A stretch of 42,277 nt of DNA from Lachnospiraceae bacterium UBA7054 (GTDB lineage: Bacteria > Bacillota > Clostridia > Lachnospirales > Lachnospiraceae). Of this stretch, positions 1 through 6,839 are shown one piece after another. Position numbers and translations under genes: made by a program. Position 1 is the stretch's first letter. Each line of letters opens with the position of its first letter. Location: contig DLAF01000024.1 in NCBI GenBank assembly GCA_002492725.1, positions 1-42,277 on the forward strand, written 5' to 3'. Under the pieces are notes generated by a model that made no database searches, had not been told where the DNA came from, and worked only from the letters and a program-made list of their open reading frames with translations.

Positions 1-1
1 G

Positions 2-97
2 AGAGGAAGTTACATCATGGCAAACCTTGCCTTTGTAGAAAGTGCATACAGGCGTGAAGTCAGGGGTATGGGAATAGATGAGTTTGTGGTACAATGA
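2..97 (+). CDS. C-terminal end of a gene entering the window
   Basis: An open frame runs from the left edge to a TGA at 95-97, giving about 31 residues that end in GIDEFVVQ. An internal ATG lies at 17, but no convincing ribosome binding site precedes it, so I read this as the tail of a longer gene that begins outside the window. The stop sits directly on the GAGGAGG ribosome binding site of the next gene, which suggests one operon with the DUF4280 protein. The tail is too short to assign a family. Confidence 0.45.
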   Translation, partial: RGSYIMANLAFVESAYRREVRGMGIDEFVVQ

Positions 98-109
98 GGA
101 GGAAGAAAT

Positions 110-847
110 ATGGGATTGATTTCTTGGTTTACCGGATTGTTTGATAAGCCGGAGCCGGAACCTTTGGTGTTTGGCGCGGAACTTCGCTGTCTGCATGGCT
201 CACAAAACACATACCTGATCGTAAATCATACAGACAAAGAGATTGAAGGGTTACCTGTAGCATGCGTGACAGATAGGGTAGAATTTGATAATATTATGCT
301 CTTTGGAGAGTGCTGTCAAAATGGGTACTGCCGTGATTTGATAGAATTAAGAACCAGATGGGATAATGATAAACCGCAGGATCTTTTATTGAACGGTGAA
401 GAGGTTATCACAACCGAGTCTATACTAATATGTGAGAGATGTGGCGGGATGATTTGGGCAGTAAATTCTGGGCAGGACGGTAAGGGTGCGGAATGGCTGA
501 CCAAGGATTTGGCGTTTCTTAAGATGATGATGGAGAAATATCCCGGGTTACTGGAGGTGATGAATGACCCGAATGGCAGTATTTATCTGACGGAGGGTAT
601 GTATGACATTGCAATGAAGTTTTTAACTGACTGTTGGCTAAATAATGGCTGCAATATGAGTCTTATCTCTCTATTTGATCAGAGTAGTCCGGAAGGCATA
701 ATGATGAGAAATGTTATGGAGCGTCTTTTGCCGGGGTTTGACATGTTCGGTATGCATATTTTTGACGAACACAGGAATCCGCTTGATAAAAACGGAAATA
801 TAGTTGATCGTAAGAGCCCAGCTGGGCATATTCCTTGGGATAAATGA
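110..847 (+). CDS. DUF4280 / PAAR-like protein, possible toxin-delivery component
   Basis: This 245-residue protein begins 6 bases after a GAGGAGG ribosome binding site. Residues 20-125 match the pattern of the DUF4280 (PAAR-like) family: GAELRC near residue 22, the NIMLFGECC segment at 61-69, then LLLNGEEVITT at 92-102 and a C-x-x-C at 108-111 followed by GGMIWAVNSGQDG. Members of this family are found with contractile injection systems and polymorphic toxins, where they cap a spike or carry an effector. The rest (about 125-245) is unrecognised and ends in GHIPWDK; it could be a small effector domain. A gene with immunity-like character follows 18 bases downstream. A 94-base fragment of a second DUF4280 gene lies at 4834-4927. 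The family call is by pattern; the toxin role is inference. Confidence 0.6.
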   Translation: MGLISWFTGLFDKPEPEPLVFGAELRCLHGSQNTYLIVNHTDKEIEGLPVACVTDRVEFDNIMLFGECCQNGYCRDLIELRTRWDNDKPQDLLLNGEEVITTESILICERCGGMIWAVNSGQDGKGAEWLTKDLAFLKMMMEKYPGLLEVMNDPNGSIYLTEGMYDIAMKFLTDCWLNNGCNMSLISLFDQSSPEGIMMRNVMERLLPGFDMFGMHIFDEHRNPLDKNGNIVDRKSPAGHIPWDK

Positions 848-865
848 TTTTGGGAGGGCGATAGC

Positions 866-1219
866 ATGGTTGAGATTTTGCAAGCAAAAATTGATCAAAC
901 TGAATATTGGGATTTAGAAATATTAGACTTTAATACTAATTTCTATGGCGATGAGGTTAATATATTTGTTTATAATGATGATGAGACAAGCTGGAAAATA
1001 TCTTTTTTATCATGTTTTAGAGTTAATTATGAAACGGATGCTACTTGGCGAAACATAACAAACGTACGGGAAATGAAAAGACCCCAGCTTGGTTATTTTG
1101 GACAAGATATCACATTAAGTGAAAATAAAGAATATGAAGGATTTTATGATGTATCGATTGATTTATCAACATCACAATGTCATAGAGCTCTTTCATATGG
1201 GACTCTATATCCCCTGTAG
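866..1219 (+). CDS. Immunity-like protein, 3' end lost at an IS256 junction
   Basis: The gene has a GGAGGG ribosome binding site and starts 18 bases after the DUF4280 gene, the position expected for a cognate immunity gene. It encodes an acidic, aromatic-rich protein with a conserved-looking central block (WKISFLSCFRVNYETDATWR), the style of YxiG-like immunity proteins found with Gram-positive polymorphic toxins. About residue 102 onward (SQCHRALSYGTLYPL) comes from reading antisense through an IS256-type transposase remnant, so the native C-terminus has been replaced. The remaining part is about 100 residues, so only the end is likely missing; activity is uncertain. The family assignment is tentative. 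Confidence 0.5.
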   Translation: MVEILQAKIDQTEYWDLEILDFNTNFYGDEVNIFVYNDDETSWKISFLSCFRVNYETDATWRNITNVREMKRPQLGYFGQDITLSENKEYEGFYDVSIDLSTSQCHRALSYGTLYPL

Positions 1220-1680
1220 TCATGCCCTTTGCATACATGGAGAGGATCTTTTCCTCCATGTCCTGTGTCACCGTATTCTGGTACTTTTTGATAAGCTGTG
1301 GTTCATACTCACCGTTACGGTCACGGGGGATATTCATTTCCATATCCCCATAGCTGGTGTGCATGGTCTTTGTGGAATGGCCGTTCCTGCTGTTATCAGT
1401 GTCCTTGTTTTTGTAGTCATACTTTGAGTAGCCAAGTTCTTCATCCAGCTCCTCATCCAGTACGCCTTCTAAAAGAACAGACATCATGTCACGCATGACG
1501 GCATTGACATCGGCGCCATCTTTGATCCGGATATCATTGTCTTTCAGATATCCACGCATCATTTCCCGCATGGCTGCTTTTTGTGGGCTATCGTTTTTTC
1601 TTGCCATAATAAAACCTCCAGACTGTGTAGTTTTATCTTACATCAGTCTGAAGGTTTACACAAACTTTAGGACAGTCCCG
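1172..1680 (-). mobile_element. Truncated IS256-family insertion sequence (left end only)
   Basis: One end of the element is recognisable at about 1650-1680. Read on the minus strand it begins GGACTGTCCTAAAGTTTGTG, which is typical of an IS256-family terminal inverted repeat, and is followed by the transposase ribosome binding site and start. The other end is missing: transposase similarity stops at about 1172-1180, inside the 3' end of the immunity-like gene. The right inverted repeat and the catalytic two thirds of the transposase are absent, so this copy cannot move by itself. The sharp junction points to a deletion between an IS copy and the neighbouring gene. Confidence 0.75.
1175..1607 (-). 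pseudogene. IS256-family (mutator type) transposase, N-terminal fragment
   Basis: The ATG at 1607 follows a GGAGG site at 1616-1620 on the minus strand. The product shows the N-terminal signature of IS256-family transposases: the EELGY and NGHSTKT segments, then MNIPRDRNGEYEPQLIKKYQ and a stretch ending MYAKGMTTGDIESHMKELYDI, roughly residues 1-145 of the usual 400 or so. The DDE catalytic residues would lie beyond the break. After YDI the frame runs out of the element into the antisense of the immunity-like gene. It is a dead remnant. Confidence 0.8.
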
Positions 1681-1693
1681 TTCAGAAAGCAGT

Positions 1694-1722
1694 AGGGGCG
1701 GATTTCGGGCTCCGCCCCTTTA
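1694..1722 (+). terminator. GC-rich hairpin, probable terminator
   Basis: AGGGGCGGA at 1694-1702 pairs perfectly with TCCGCCCCT at 1711-1719 around an 8-base loop, followed by a short T run. It lies just outside the IS256 end, where the disrupted immunity-gene transcript would once have ended, and about 100 bases past the stop of the convergent Rpn-type gene. The T tract is short, so termination is plausible but not certain. Confidence 0.5.
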
Positions 1723-1817
1723 CTCTGTATTATACAGGCTGTTTTCATGCTGCCAAGAAAAGCTAAAATAACTCTTCTTAAAATTTTTGAAAACTTAAAT
1801 TTTTTAATGTGATAGTT

Positions 1818-2798
1818 TTAATCAGCACAAGGTGTATTTTCCTGAAGATATTCTTCAAGTAGTTTTTTGCGATATTCACTGTCATAGAGAACACGATTGG
1901 CATCCTCGTGTTTTCCGGCATCTATCAGGGACTTAAGCAGTCCGGCAAGATTATCACTGCCTTCTTTCCGTCCAACAACCATTCCTTCGGTAAGTCCCTC
2001 TTTCCGTCCGACAACCATTCCTTCGGTAAGTCCCTCTTTCCGTCCAATTTCCCGCCATTCTTTTCGCTCACTCTTCATATGTTTCTCTTCGTCGTATTCA
2101 AAGATGCTCATCGCGATCGCCTCCGCTCGATTCTTTGCCAAAAAGTCTGCAAGGATTTTGTTTTTGATACAATCATCTACCGCTTTCTCAACGGCCTCCG
2201 ATAAGGGCATTTGTTGGGTATATGTCCTTACCTGTTCCACATATTGTGCATATTCCTTTAACAGGCGGCATGCGTTCAAAAGTTCCCGGTTATGTCCGAG
2301 GTTTATGTTATATACGGATACCGCCAACTCCAGTGAAGGCTCGTCCTGTTTCTTCTCAAAAGCATCCGACAGATATAAGGTCTGCTGTTCTGGCAGTGAA
2401 TCCGTTCCGTTATAAAATACGACAAACCGTGGCGTTGGGATCCTGACGAGTGACTGGCTGTACAGGTTTTTATCTTTGATCCGGTTCTGCAATACTCTCG
2501 TTACATAGAGCAGGTCACGCAGCGGCATGTTCGGGTTACATGTGGACTGGTGTTCATAAAGGAACAGTTCAAAGTCAAACACAAAGGAAATGTCGTTCTT
2601 ATAATTCATGTAGACTGCATTTTCCAGTGTGGTGATCTCCAGGTCGTCTGTCTCTTTGTAAGCCGTGCCGTTGAGCGCGTTGTACAGACTCAGCAGGTTC
2701 TCTCTCTCCCGGAAGATCATGCGGAACACGGTGTCCTTGTAATTGCGCTGTACAATGGTTGGACGCTGGCTTGCTTCATTCGCTTTTGTTTCTTTCAT
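1818..2798 (-). CDS. Rpn-type PD-(D/E)XK nuclease / YhgA-like transposase-related protein
   Basis: This 326-residue protein begins MKETKANEASQR with an AGGAGG-type site upstream. The segment KDTVFRMIFRERENLLSLYNAL followed by LNGTAYK is the start of the Rpn / PDDEXK-transposase family. The candidate nuclease centre is the D of KNDISF and the E of LFLYEHQST (about residues 75-86), in the D...E-x-Q/K arrangement of the fold. Rpn proteins of E. coli promote RecA-independent recombination through DNA cleavage; clostridial members are abundant and poorly studied. The C-terminus carries 2.3 copies of a 12-residue unit RKEGLTEGMVVG (tandem DNA repeat at 1965-2046), a feature often seen at this position in such proteins. 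A broken second copy lies at 3820-4022. The family call is firm; biochemical activity is inferred. Confidence 0.75.
   Translation of the reverse strand: MKETKANEASQRPTIVQRNYKDTVFRMIFRERENLLSLYNALNGTAYKETDDLEITTLENAVYMNYKNDISFVFDFELFLYEHQSTCNPNMPLRDLLYVTRVLQNRIKDKNLYSQSLVRIPTPRFVVFYNGTDSLPEQQTLYLSDAFEKKQDEPSLELAVSVYNINLGHNRELLNACRLLKEYAQYVEQVRTYTQQMPLSEAVEKAVDDCIKNKILADFLAKNRAEAIAMSIFEYDEEKHMKSERKEWREIGRKEGLTEGMVVGRKEGLTEGMVVGRKEGSDNLAGLLKSLIDAGKHEDANRVLYDSEYRKKLLEEYLQENTPCAD
1965..2046 (-). repeat. 36-bp in-frame tandem repeat (2.3 copies) in the Rpn-type gene
   Basis: Two full units (1965-2000 and 2001-2036) differ at only one base, and a partial third unit follows (2037-2046). The unit length is a multiple of three, so copy-number change keeps the frame. 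Each unit encodes RKEGLTEGMVVG in a charged segment after the nuclease domain. Confidence 0.9.
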
Positions 2799-2911
2799 AT
2801 TGTGTCCTCCTTGCTGGTGCAGACAGGCATTTTCAGAGAAATGCTGACTGTCGTTGCAGGAGAACCGTTCCAGATCCTCCTGCTTTGTAAATGGTTAGTT
2901 GGGTTCAAAGC

Positions 2912-3025
2912 ATGGATTTTCTGAAACTTAGAAATAGAGATAGAAGTTACCGATCCGTTCTTAGAAAATATGCTTTTTCTTACTATAACATGAATGTGAC
3001 GGAATTGCAAATGAATTTATGCAAT
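2912..3025 (+). repeat. Dispersed repeat, copy 1 (encodes MDFLKLRNRDRS...)
   Basis: About 115 bases here are roughly 90 percent identical to 4023-4136. Each copy could encode a short peptide starting MDFLK[LI]RNRD and continuing through KYAFSYY.MNVTELQMNLCN before the two diverge. No ribosome binding site is obvious in front of the ATG at 2912. The copy lies upstream of the intact Rpn-type gene, and copy 2 lies upstream of the broken one, so the repeat travels with rpn. It is probably a fragment of a former gene. The rest of the 2799-3130 gap shows nothing else beyond the promoter region for the Fic gene. Confidence 0.7.
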
Positions 3026-3130
3026 TTTCCAACTTTACTTTTACTTAATATCTGGTGGCTTTTGTGATGAAAAAATGATATAATATTGGATATAATTAAG
3101 AAAAATGTGTCTTAAAATGGAAGAGATTTT

Positions 3131-3760
3131 ATGCTTACCAGACAGCAAAATATTTTTTTGGCGAAAAAAATATTTACAGAACTTGTATTTAATACCGCAT
3201 ATATAGAAGGCTGCAATGTAACTTTTCCACAAACACAGACTATTATTGATGGAGCTGTGGTTAGTGGTATATCTGTGGATGATATACAAACAGTTTTAAA
3301 CTTGCGTGATGGGTGGAAATTTGTAATAAATTCAGTAGATGCGACTTTAACATTAGAATATATTTGTAAGATAAATGAGTATGTATCAAGAAATGAAAGC
3401 CTTGAATGGGGAGTGTTAAGAAAAGGAACTTTGGGAGTTGGTGATTTTATACCGAGTATTCCAATTAAAGAAAATGTTCTAAAAGAAATTGAGCGGATAA
3501 AGGGGATAAATAATCCTATTGATAGAGCTTTAGAATATTTTGCATATGCTTGCAAGCAACAGTTATTTTGGGATGGAAATAAGCGGACTTCTACAATGGT
3601 AGCCAGTAAAATATTGATAGAAAATGGTGAGGGCATCTTGACGATTGGAAAAGATAATGCAGAAGAATTTAACGTAACCTTAAATAATTGGTATTTAAAA
3701 AATGAATTGCAACCATTAAAGGATTGCTTAAGAAAATGTATTAGAATACTAGAGATATAG
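3131..3760 (+). CDS. Fic/DOC-family protein with Gln in place of the catalytic His
   Basis: This is a 209-residue Fic-fold protein. The Fic loop reads QLFWDGNKRTS at about 144-154; the usual motif is H-P-F-x-[D/E]-G-N-[G/K]-R, so the His base is Gln144 and the Pro is Leu145, while the phosphate-binding DGNKR is intact. Near the N-terminus TAYIEG (22-27) fits the inhibitory-helix motif [S/T]-x-x-x-E-[G/N] that blocks ATP in self-inhibited Fic enzymes. Family members transfer AMP or other nucleotide groups to proteins. Loss of the His would normally remove AMP transfer, but intact inhibitory and anion-binding motifs argue for a retained role rather than decay. The gene sits between the intact Rpn-type gene and its broken copy, and it is AT-rich like its surroundings. 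Confidence 0.75.
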   Translation: MLTRQQNIFLAKKIFTELVFNTAYIEGCNVTFPQTQTIIDGAVVSGISVDDIQTVLNLRDGWKFVINSVDATLTLEYICKINEYVSRNESLEWGVLRKGTLGVGDFIPSIPIKENVLKEIERIKGINNPIDRALEYFAYACKQQLFWDGNKRTSTMVASKILIENGEGILTIGKDNAEEFNVTLNNWYLKNELQPLKDCLRKCIRILEI

Positions 3761-3819
3761 TTAAAAGGATTAAGATTTTCAATAAAAGCAATAAATAGCA
3801 AACCAAAGAAAAGTGGTTC

Positions 3820-4022
3820 TTCGAAAAAGTCTGCAAGGATACCGTTTTTGATGCAATGCCCTTTAACAGTTGGCATGCGTCCAACTGTCTCTGGTTATTT
3901 CCAAGGTTTATGTTATACACGTTTACCGCCAGTTTCAGTGACGGCTCGTCCTGTTTTTCTCAAAAGCATCCGACAGATATAAGGTCTGCTGTTCCGGCTG
4001 TGAATCCGTGCGGTTATAAAAT
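3820..4022 (-). pseudogene. Internally deleted second Rpn-type nuclease gene
   Basis: This stretch aligns with three separate blocks of the intact Rpn-type gene (around 2140-2175, 2254-2300 and 2310-2415). Shared words include AAAAAGTCTGCAAGGAT and CATCCGACAGATATAAGG. The blocks are fused after internal deletions and no open frame survives. At its right end it runs directly into copy 2 of the 115-base repeat. It is the wreck of a duplicated rpn gene. Confidence 0.75.
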
Positions 4023-4136
4023 ATGGATTTTCTGAAAATTAGAAATAGAGATAAAAGTTGCCAATCTGTTTTTGGAAAATATGCTTTTTCTTACTACAGC
4101 ATGAATGTGACGGAATTGCAAATGAATTTGTGCAAT
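4023..4136 (+). repeat. Dispersed repeat, copy 2
   Basis: This is the second copy of the block at 2912-3025, about 90 percent identical over 115 bases. An open frame of 61 codons starts at the first base and diverges from copy 1 after MNLCN. No ribosome binding site was seen, so it is treated as a repeat rather than a gene. Confidence 0.7.
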
Positions 4137-4232
4137 TTAATAATAGTATTTGTGGGACTGCTTTACGGCGATTCCTGCACTGTGACCTTTGCGGGAACCG
4201 CCTGTTAAAGGCGTATTATTGCGGCAGTTCCG

Positions 4233-4261
4233 TTGACGTGACCGAAGGGTGCCGCTATAAT
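4233..4261 (+). promoter_or_regulatory. Strong sigma-A-type promoter
   Basis: TTGACG (4233-4238) and TATAAT (4256-4261) are separated by exactly 17 bases. A near-repeat of the -10 area (CCGCTATAATA, then CCGCTATACTA) follows at once. It would drive the hypothetical gene at 4451 and perhaps the SUKH gene beyond. The interval 4262-4450 otherwise holds only a 21-codon frame at 4294. Confidence 0.6.
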
Positions 4262-4450
4262 AAGGGTACCGCTATACTATAGGAGCAATGTGATATGAAG
4301 GGTGTTGTGATTGAAAGAGGAGAAAAATATAATTCAGTTTTGAGTATAAGAAATCTATAGAGCAAATGCATTTAGTATGCTTGGATGTAGGTAAAGTTTA
4401 TTGGCATTCTACGAAGAGCAGATGGCAAGATAGTGAAGAAGGTTAATTAT

Positions 4451-4855
4451 ATGGAAAGATGGAAAGAAGTATTTGTTGGTAAAATTCCAAAAGCGGTTTA
4501 TCAATTGCAGTTAATAAATGGAGAAGAACAGGGACTCATTATAGAATTATCAAGTAGTCATACATGTGTAATTATTAAATTCGGTATAGTTCAGGCAATG
4601 CGGATGTTAGATGAAGGAATTGTACAAAGTGATATTTATTGTGATAATGAGATACAGAAATATAAAGATAATAATTTTCAAAATGTTATTTATGAGGTGC
4701 AAGATGGTGAATTTGAAAAACAAATAAATAATATTGCTGATGGCTATGGGGATGTTTTGAATCTAAAACATTATGTTGTAATTACTCAAAATTATAATAT
4801 TGATATTGTTACAGAATGGGAACCTATAATAGAAATTAAGAACCAGCTGGGATAA
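4451..4855 (+). CDS. Hypothetical protein, C-terminus fused to a DUF4280 gene remnant
   Basis: The ATG at 4451 begins MERWKEVF; an in-frame GTG at 4433 is an alternative start, and neither has a strong ribosome binding site. The product is about 134 residues, acidic and without membrane segments. It has a segment LINGEEQGLIIELSSSHTCV and a later KHYVVITQNYNID that resembles no family I can name with confidence. Its size, composition and place next to SUKH and DUF4280 sequences suggest an immunity-type protein. The final residues (about IKNQLG) come from out-of-frame reading into a DUF4280 fragment starting at 4834, so the native C-terminus appears to be lost. Confidence 0.5.
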   Translation: MERWKEVFVGKIPKAVYQLQLINGEEQGLIIELSSSHTCVIIKFGIVQAMRMLDEGIVQSDIYCDNEIQKYKDNNFQNVIYEVQDGEFEKQINNIADGYGDVLNLKHYVVITQNYNIDIVTEWEPIIEIKNQLG

Positions 4856-4927
4856 TGATAAACCGCAGGATATTCTGTTAAATGGTGAAAGTGTTATTGC
4901 GACTGTATTTACGCTGATATGTGAGAG
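4834..4927 (+). pseudogene. 94-bp fragment of a second DUF4280/PAAR-like gene
   Basis: The 94 bases align without gaps to 345-438 of the intact DUF4280 gene. In the right frame they read RTSWDNDKPQDILLNGES and continue to TLICE, against RTRWDNDKPQDLLLNGEE and SILICE in the intact copy. Nothing of the gene is present on either side. It marks a recombination scar between toxin-type cassettes. Confidence 0.8.
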
Positions 4928-4970
4928 TATTATCATTCATTGACTAAAATCGAATGATCGGGGAGATAGA

Positions 4971-5501
4971 ATGTATAAAAGAAGTATAAATTTGTTGAAG
5001 ACTTGTGGAATTAAATTTGAGTCAGGGCTTACGATGGACGAGATATTAAAAATTGAAAAGTTGTATGCAATTCAATTTCCTAAGGGCTTAAGAGATTTCT
5101 TGATGACGGGATTGCCAATATCAAAAGGTTTTTATAATTGGAGAAATTTTGAATTAAATAATGTTGAATATATTAAAAGTATAATATATAAACCGTTAAA
5201 GGATATTGACGGTTTAGCTGAAGAGGTTTATTGGTGTGAAGAATGGGGAGAAGAACCGGTAAGCATAGCGGATAAGGTAAAGAGCGTAAGGGAACGCTTA
5301 AAAAAAGCGCCCACATTATTGCCGCTTTTTTCACACAGATATATGCCGGAAACTGTAGATGATAGGCCGCCGGTGATTTCCGTGCATGGTGTTGACATCA
5401 TATATTACGGGGAAAATTTAGAAGATTATTTAGAGGTCGAATTTGGGGAAAAAGAGCAAGATGAGATAAATTTTGAAAGAATAAGTCCAATACCATTTTG
5501 A
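4971..5501 (+). CDS. SMI1/KNR4 (SUKH) family immunity protein
   Basis: This 176-residue protein starts after a GGGGAGA site. It shows the SUKH pattern: an N-terminal LTMDEILKIEKLYAIQFPKGLRDFL helix pair, a middle WRNFE region, and a late LLPLFSHRYMPE followed by PVISVHGVDIIYYGENLEDYL. SUKH proteins are common immunity proteins of bacterial polymorphic toxins and bind nuclease-type toxins. No complete toxin gene stands next to it here; the nearest trace is the DUF4280 fragment just upstream. It therefore looks like an orphan immunity gene. Such genes can protect against toxins from sibling strains. The family call is confident; the partner is unknown. Confidence 0.8.
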   Translation: MYKRSINLLKTCGIKFESGLTMDEILKIEKLYAIQFPKGLRDFLMTGLPISKGFYNWRNFELNNVEYIKSIIYKPLKDIDGLAEEVYWCEEWGEEPVSIADKVKSVRERLKKAPTLLPLFSHRYMPETVDDRPPVISVHGVDIIYYGENLEDYLEVEFGEKEQDEINFERISPIPF

Positions 5502-5594
5502 TCTGAGATAATGTAGTCTGGTTCATGGGATTATAGAACGATAATCAGTTATATGGATAACTAAAATATTGATGGCGCGTAATGGGAGGATTAA

Positions 5595-5747
5595 ATGGAA
5601 TTTCATGGCTCAGTAACGTTTGCAATAGCAGATGAAAAAAGCATAGACGTCGATTTTGGAGCAGATATTATACCGACGAAAACGGTAAAAAAGGGTGATG
5701 TAATCTTTAGGGGGAGGAAAGCACCTAAAAACAGATGTGAGCATTAA
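5595..5747 (+). pseudogene. N-terminal fragment of a DUF4279 immunity-type gene
   Basis: A GGGAGGA site at 5585-5591 precedes the ATG at 5595, and the frame stops at 5747 after 50 codons. The product contains IIPTKTVKKGDVIFRGRKAP, which matches the N-terminal hallmark of DUF4279 proteins (a P-T-K/S-x-x-K-K-G-D motif followed by basic residues). Family members are usually around 130-150 residues, so about two thirds is missing. DUF4279 genes occur among immunity genes of polymorphic-toxin loci, as SUKH genes do. It may still be translated, but it is probably a remnant. Confidence 0.55.
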
Positions 5748-5786
5748 ATGAAATCCTGGTTTGTTGGGCAAGAAAGGAATAGCAAT

Positions 5787-6521
5787 ATGAATAAAGAAAA
5801 AGAATTTTTAGATTTCCTTCTGAAGAGATTCAAAATAGAAAGAGAGAAGTTTGATAGATCTGGTGTGTATGCATATACACAGCGTTTACTTGCCTATAAT
5901 TCAAATAAGATTGAGGGGAGTACACTCACTGAGGAACAGACAGCTTCTTTGTTTGATAATGGTACACTGCCACAATCAGACGATTACTACAGAGCAAAAG
6001 ATGTTGAGGAGATGAACGGGCATTTTCTTATGTTCAATAAGATGCTGGATACTTTGGGTGAACCATTGACTCAAGAGTTGATAAAGAAATTTCATTATGA
6101 ATTAAAATCCGGGGTATTTGAGGATCGGGCGAATGGATATGCTATTGGAGATTATAAGCAGCGCCCTAATATGATTGGGATGTTTCAGACTGTAAGACCG
6201 GAAAGTGTTGCTCAGGAAATGTATTTATTAATGGATTGGTATTGTAATCAGGACATAAATATTTCTGTATTGGCTGAATTCCATGCGAGATATGAAAGTA
6301 TTCATCCTTTCCAAGATGGGAATGGCAGGACAGGCAGACTAATTCTTTTTAGGGAATGCCTGAAGAATGGAATTGTGCCGGTTGTGATTGAGGATGCAAA
6401 TAGAAATGAGTATCTGGAAGCTTTAAATGAGTATAGGGGGGAAAAATCTCTGAAAAAGTTACTCAGTTTATTTGATAAAGAGCAGCATTTCTTTTTGGAG
6501 AAGTGTAAGTATTTTATGTAG
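5787..6521 (+). CDS. Fic family protein adenylyltransferase, intact active site
   Basis: The start at 5787 is preferred because an AAAGGA site lies 8 bases before it; an in-frame ATG at 5748 would add 13 residues that look like read-through of the DUF4279 remnant. The 244-residue protein has the full Fic motif HPFQDGNGRTGR at 173-184 and an N-terminal inhibitory motif SNKIEG at 39-44. It should therefore be a self-inhibited enzyme that transfers AMP from ATP to a Ser, Thr or Tyr of a target protein. A Fic_N-like segment (GSTLTEEQTASLFDNG) precedes the core. No antitoxin partner of the VbhA type is adjacent. The target is unknown. A GC-rich terminator lies about 70 bases downstream. Confidence 0.85.
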   Translation: MNKEKEFLDFLLKRFKIEREKFDRSGVYAYTQRLLAYNSNKIEGSTLTEEQTASLFDNGTLPQSDDYYRAKDVEEMNGHFLMFNKMLDTLGEPLTQELIKKFHYELKSGVFEDRANGYAIGDYKQRPNMIGMFQTVRPESVAQEMYLLMDWYCNQDINISVLAEFHARYESIHPFQDGNGRTGRLILFRECLKNGIVPVVIEDANRNEYLEALNEYRGEKSLKKLLSLFDKEQHFFLEKCKYFM

Positions 6522-6591
6522 AATTGGGATGAAGAAGAACAAAGGGAAAGATTGAAATATGATAAAAGGATTATGCAAATAGCGGAAGCGA

Positions 6592-6621
6592 GGAGGGGAT
6601 GCAAATGCATCCCCCCCCTTT
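6592..6621 (+). terminator. Rho-independent terminator after the Fic gene
   Basis: GGGGATGC at 6595-6602 pairs with GCATCCCC at 6607-6614 around the loop AAAT, followed by more C residues and TTTCTC. It ends the plus-strand accessory cluster and lies before the minus-strand agr operon. Confidence 0.7.
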
Positions 6622-6680
6622 CTCAAATATCCCCTTTACACTTCGACAGATATTAACTGCAAAATAGAGATATTTTACGC

Positions 6681-6839
6681 TTAGAATTTCTTCAGATTTT
6701 TCAGCGCCTCAGGTTTTTTCGGATCGTGGTAGAGAAAACAGCATGCCATATTAGCTCCGGTATATGCGGATAACAGAGCGGTGAGTGACAGGATTTTTAA
6801 ACTATGTTTTGCTATGGTATTTATCCGGGGTAATTTCAT
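6681..6839 (-). CDS. agrD: AgrD-like cyclic autoinducer peptide precursor
   Basis: This 52-codon gene starts at ATG 6839 with a GGAGG site at 6849-6853 (minus strand). The precursor has the three parts of AgrD proteins: a basic amphipathic leader with KHSLKILSLTALLSAY, a short core around NMACCFLY, and an acidic/basic tail HDPKKPEALKN. AgrB would cut after the core and AgrC would sense the product. By analogy with five-membered thiolactone rings, Cys33 (or Cys34) would close onto Tyr37. It lies 85 bases downstream of agrC on the same strand, so it could be cotranscribed with the kinase or have its own promoter. Family call from sequence and context; the mature peptide is inferred. Confidence 0.85.
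   Translation of the reverse strand: MKLPRINTIAKHSLKILSLTALLSAYTGANMACCFLYHDPKKPEALKNLKKF

Noticed and set aside
1897..2415. Plus-strand frame of 172 codons opposite the Rpn-type gene
   Set aside because: It is Ser/Pro-rich antisense of a recognised protein, including the tandem repeat, and has no start signals.
4294..4359. 21-codon frame MKGVVIERGEKYNSVLS... resembling the start of an RsgI-type anti-sigma protein
   Set aside because: It stops after 21 codons, and similarity over so few residues is not enough to call a gene or remnant.
6522..6653. In-frame continuation after the second Fic gene (NWDEEEQRERLKYDKR...)
   Set aside because: It begins after a proper stop, has no start with a ribosome binding site and runs through the terminator hairpin.
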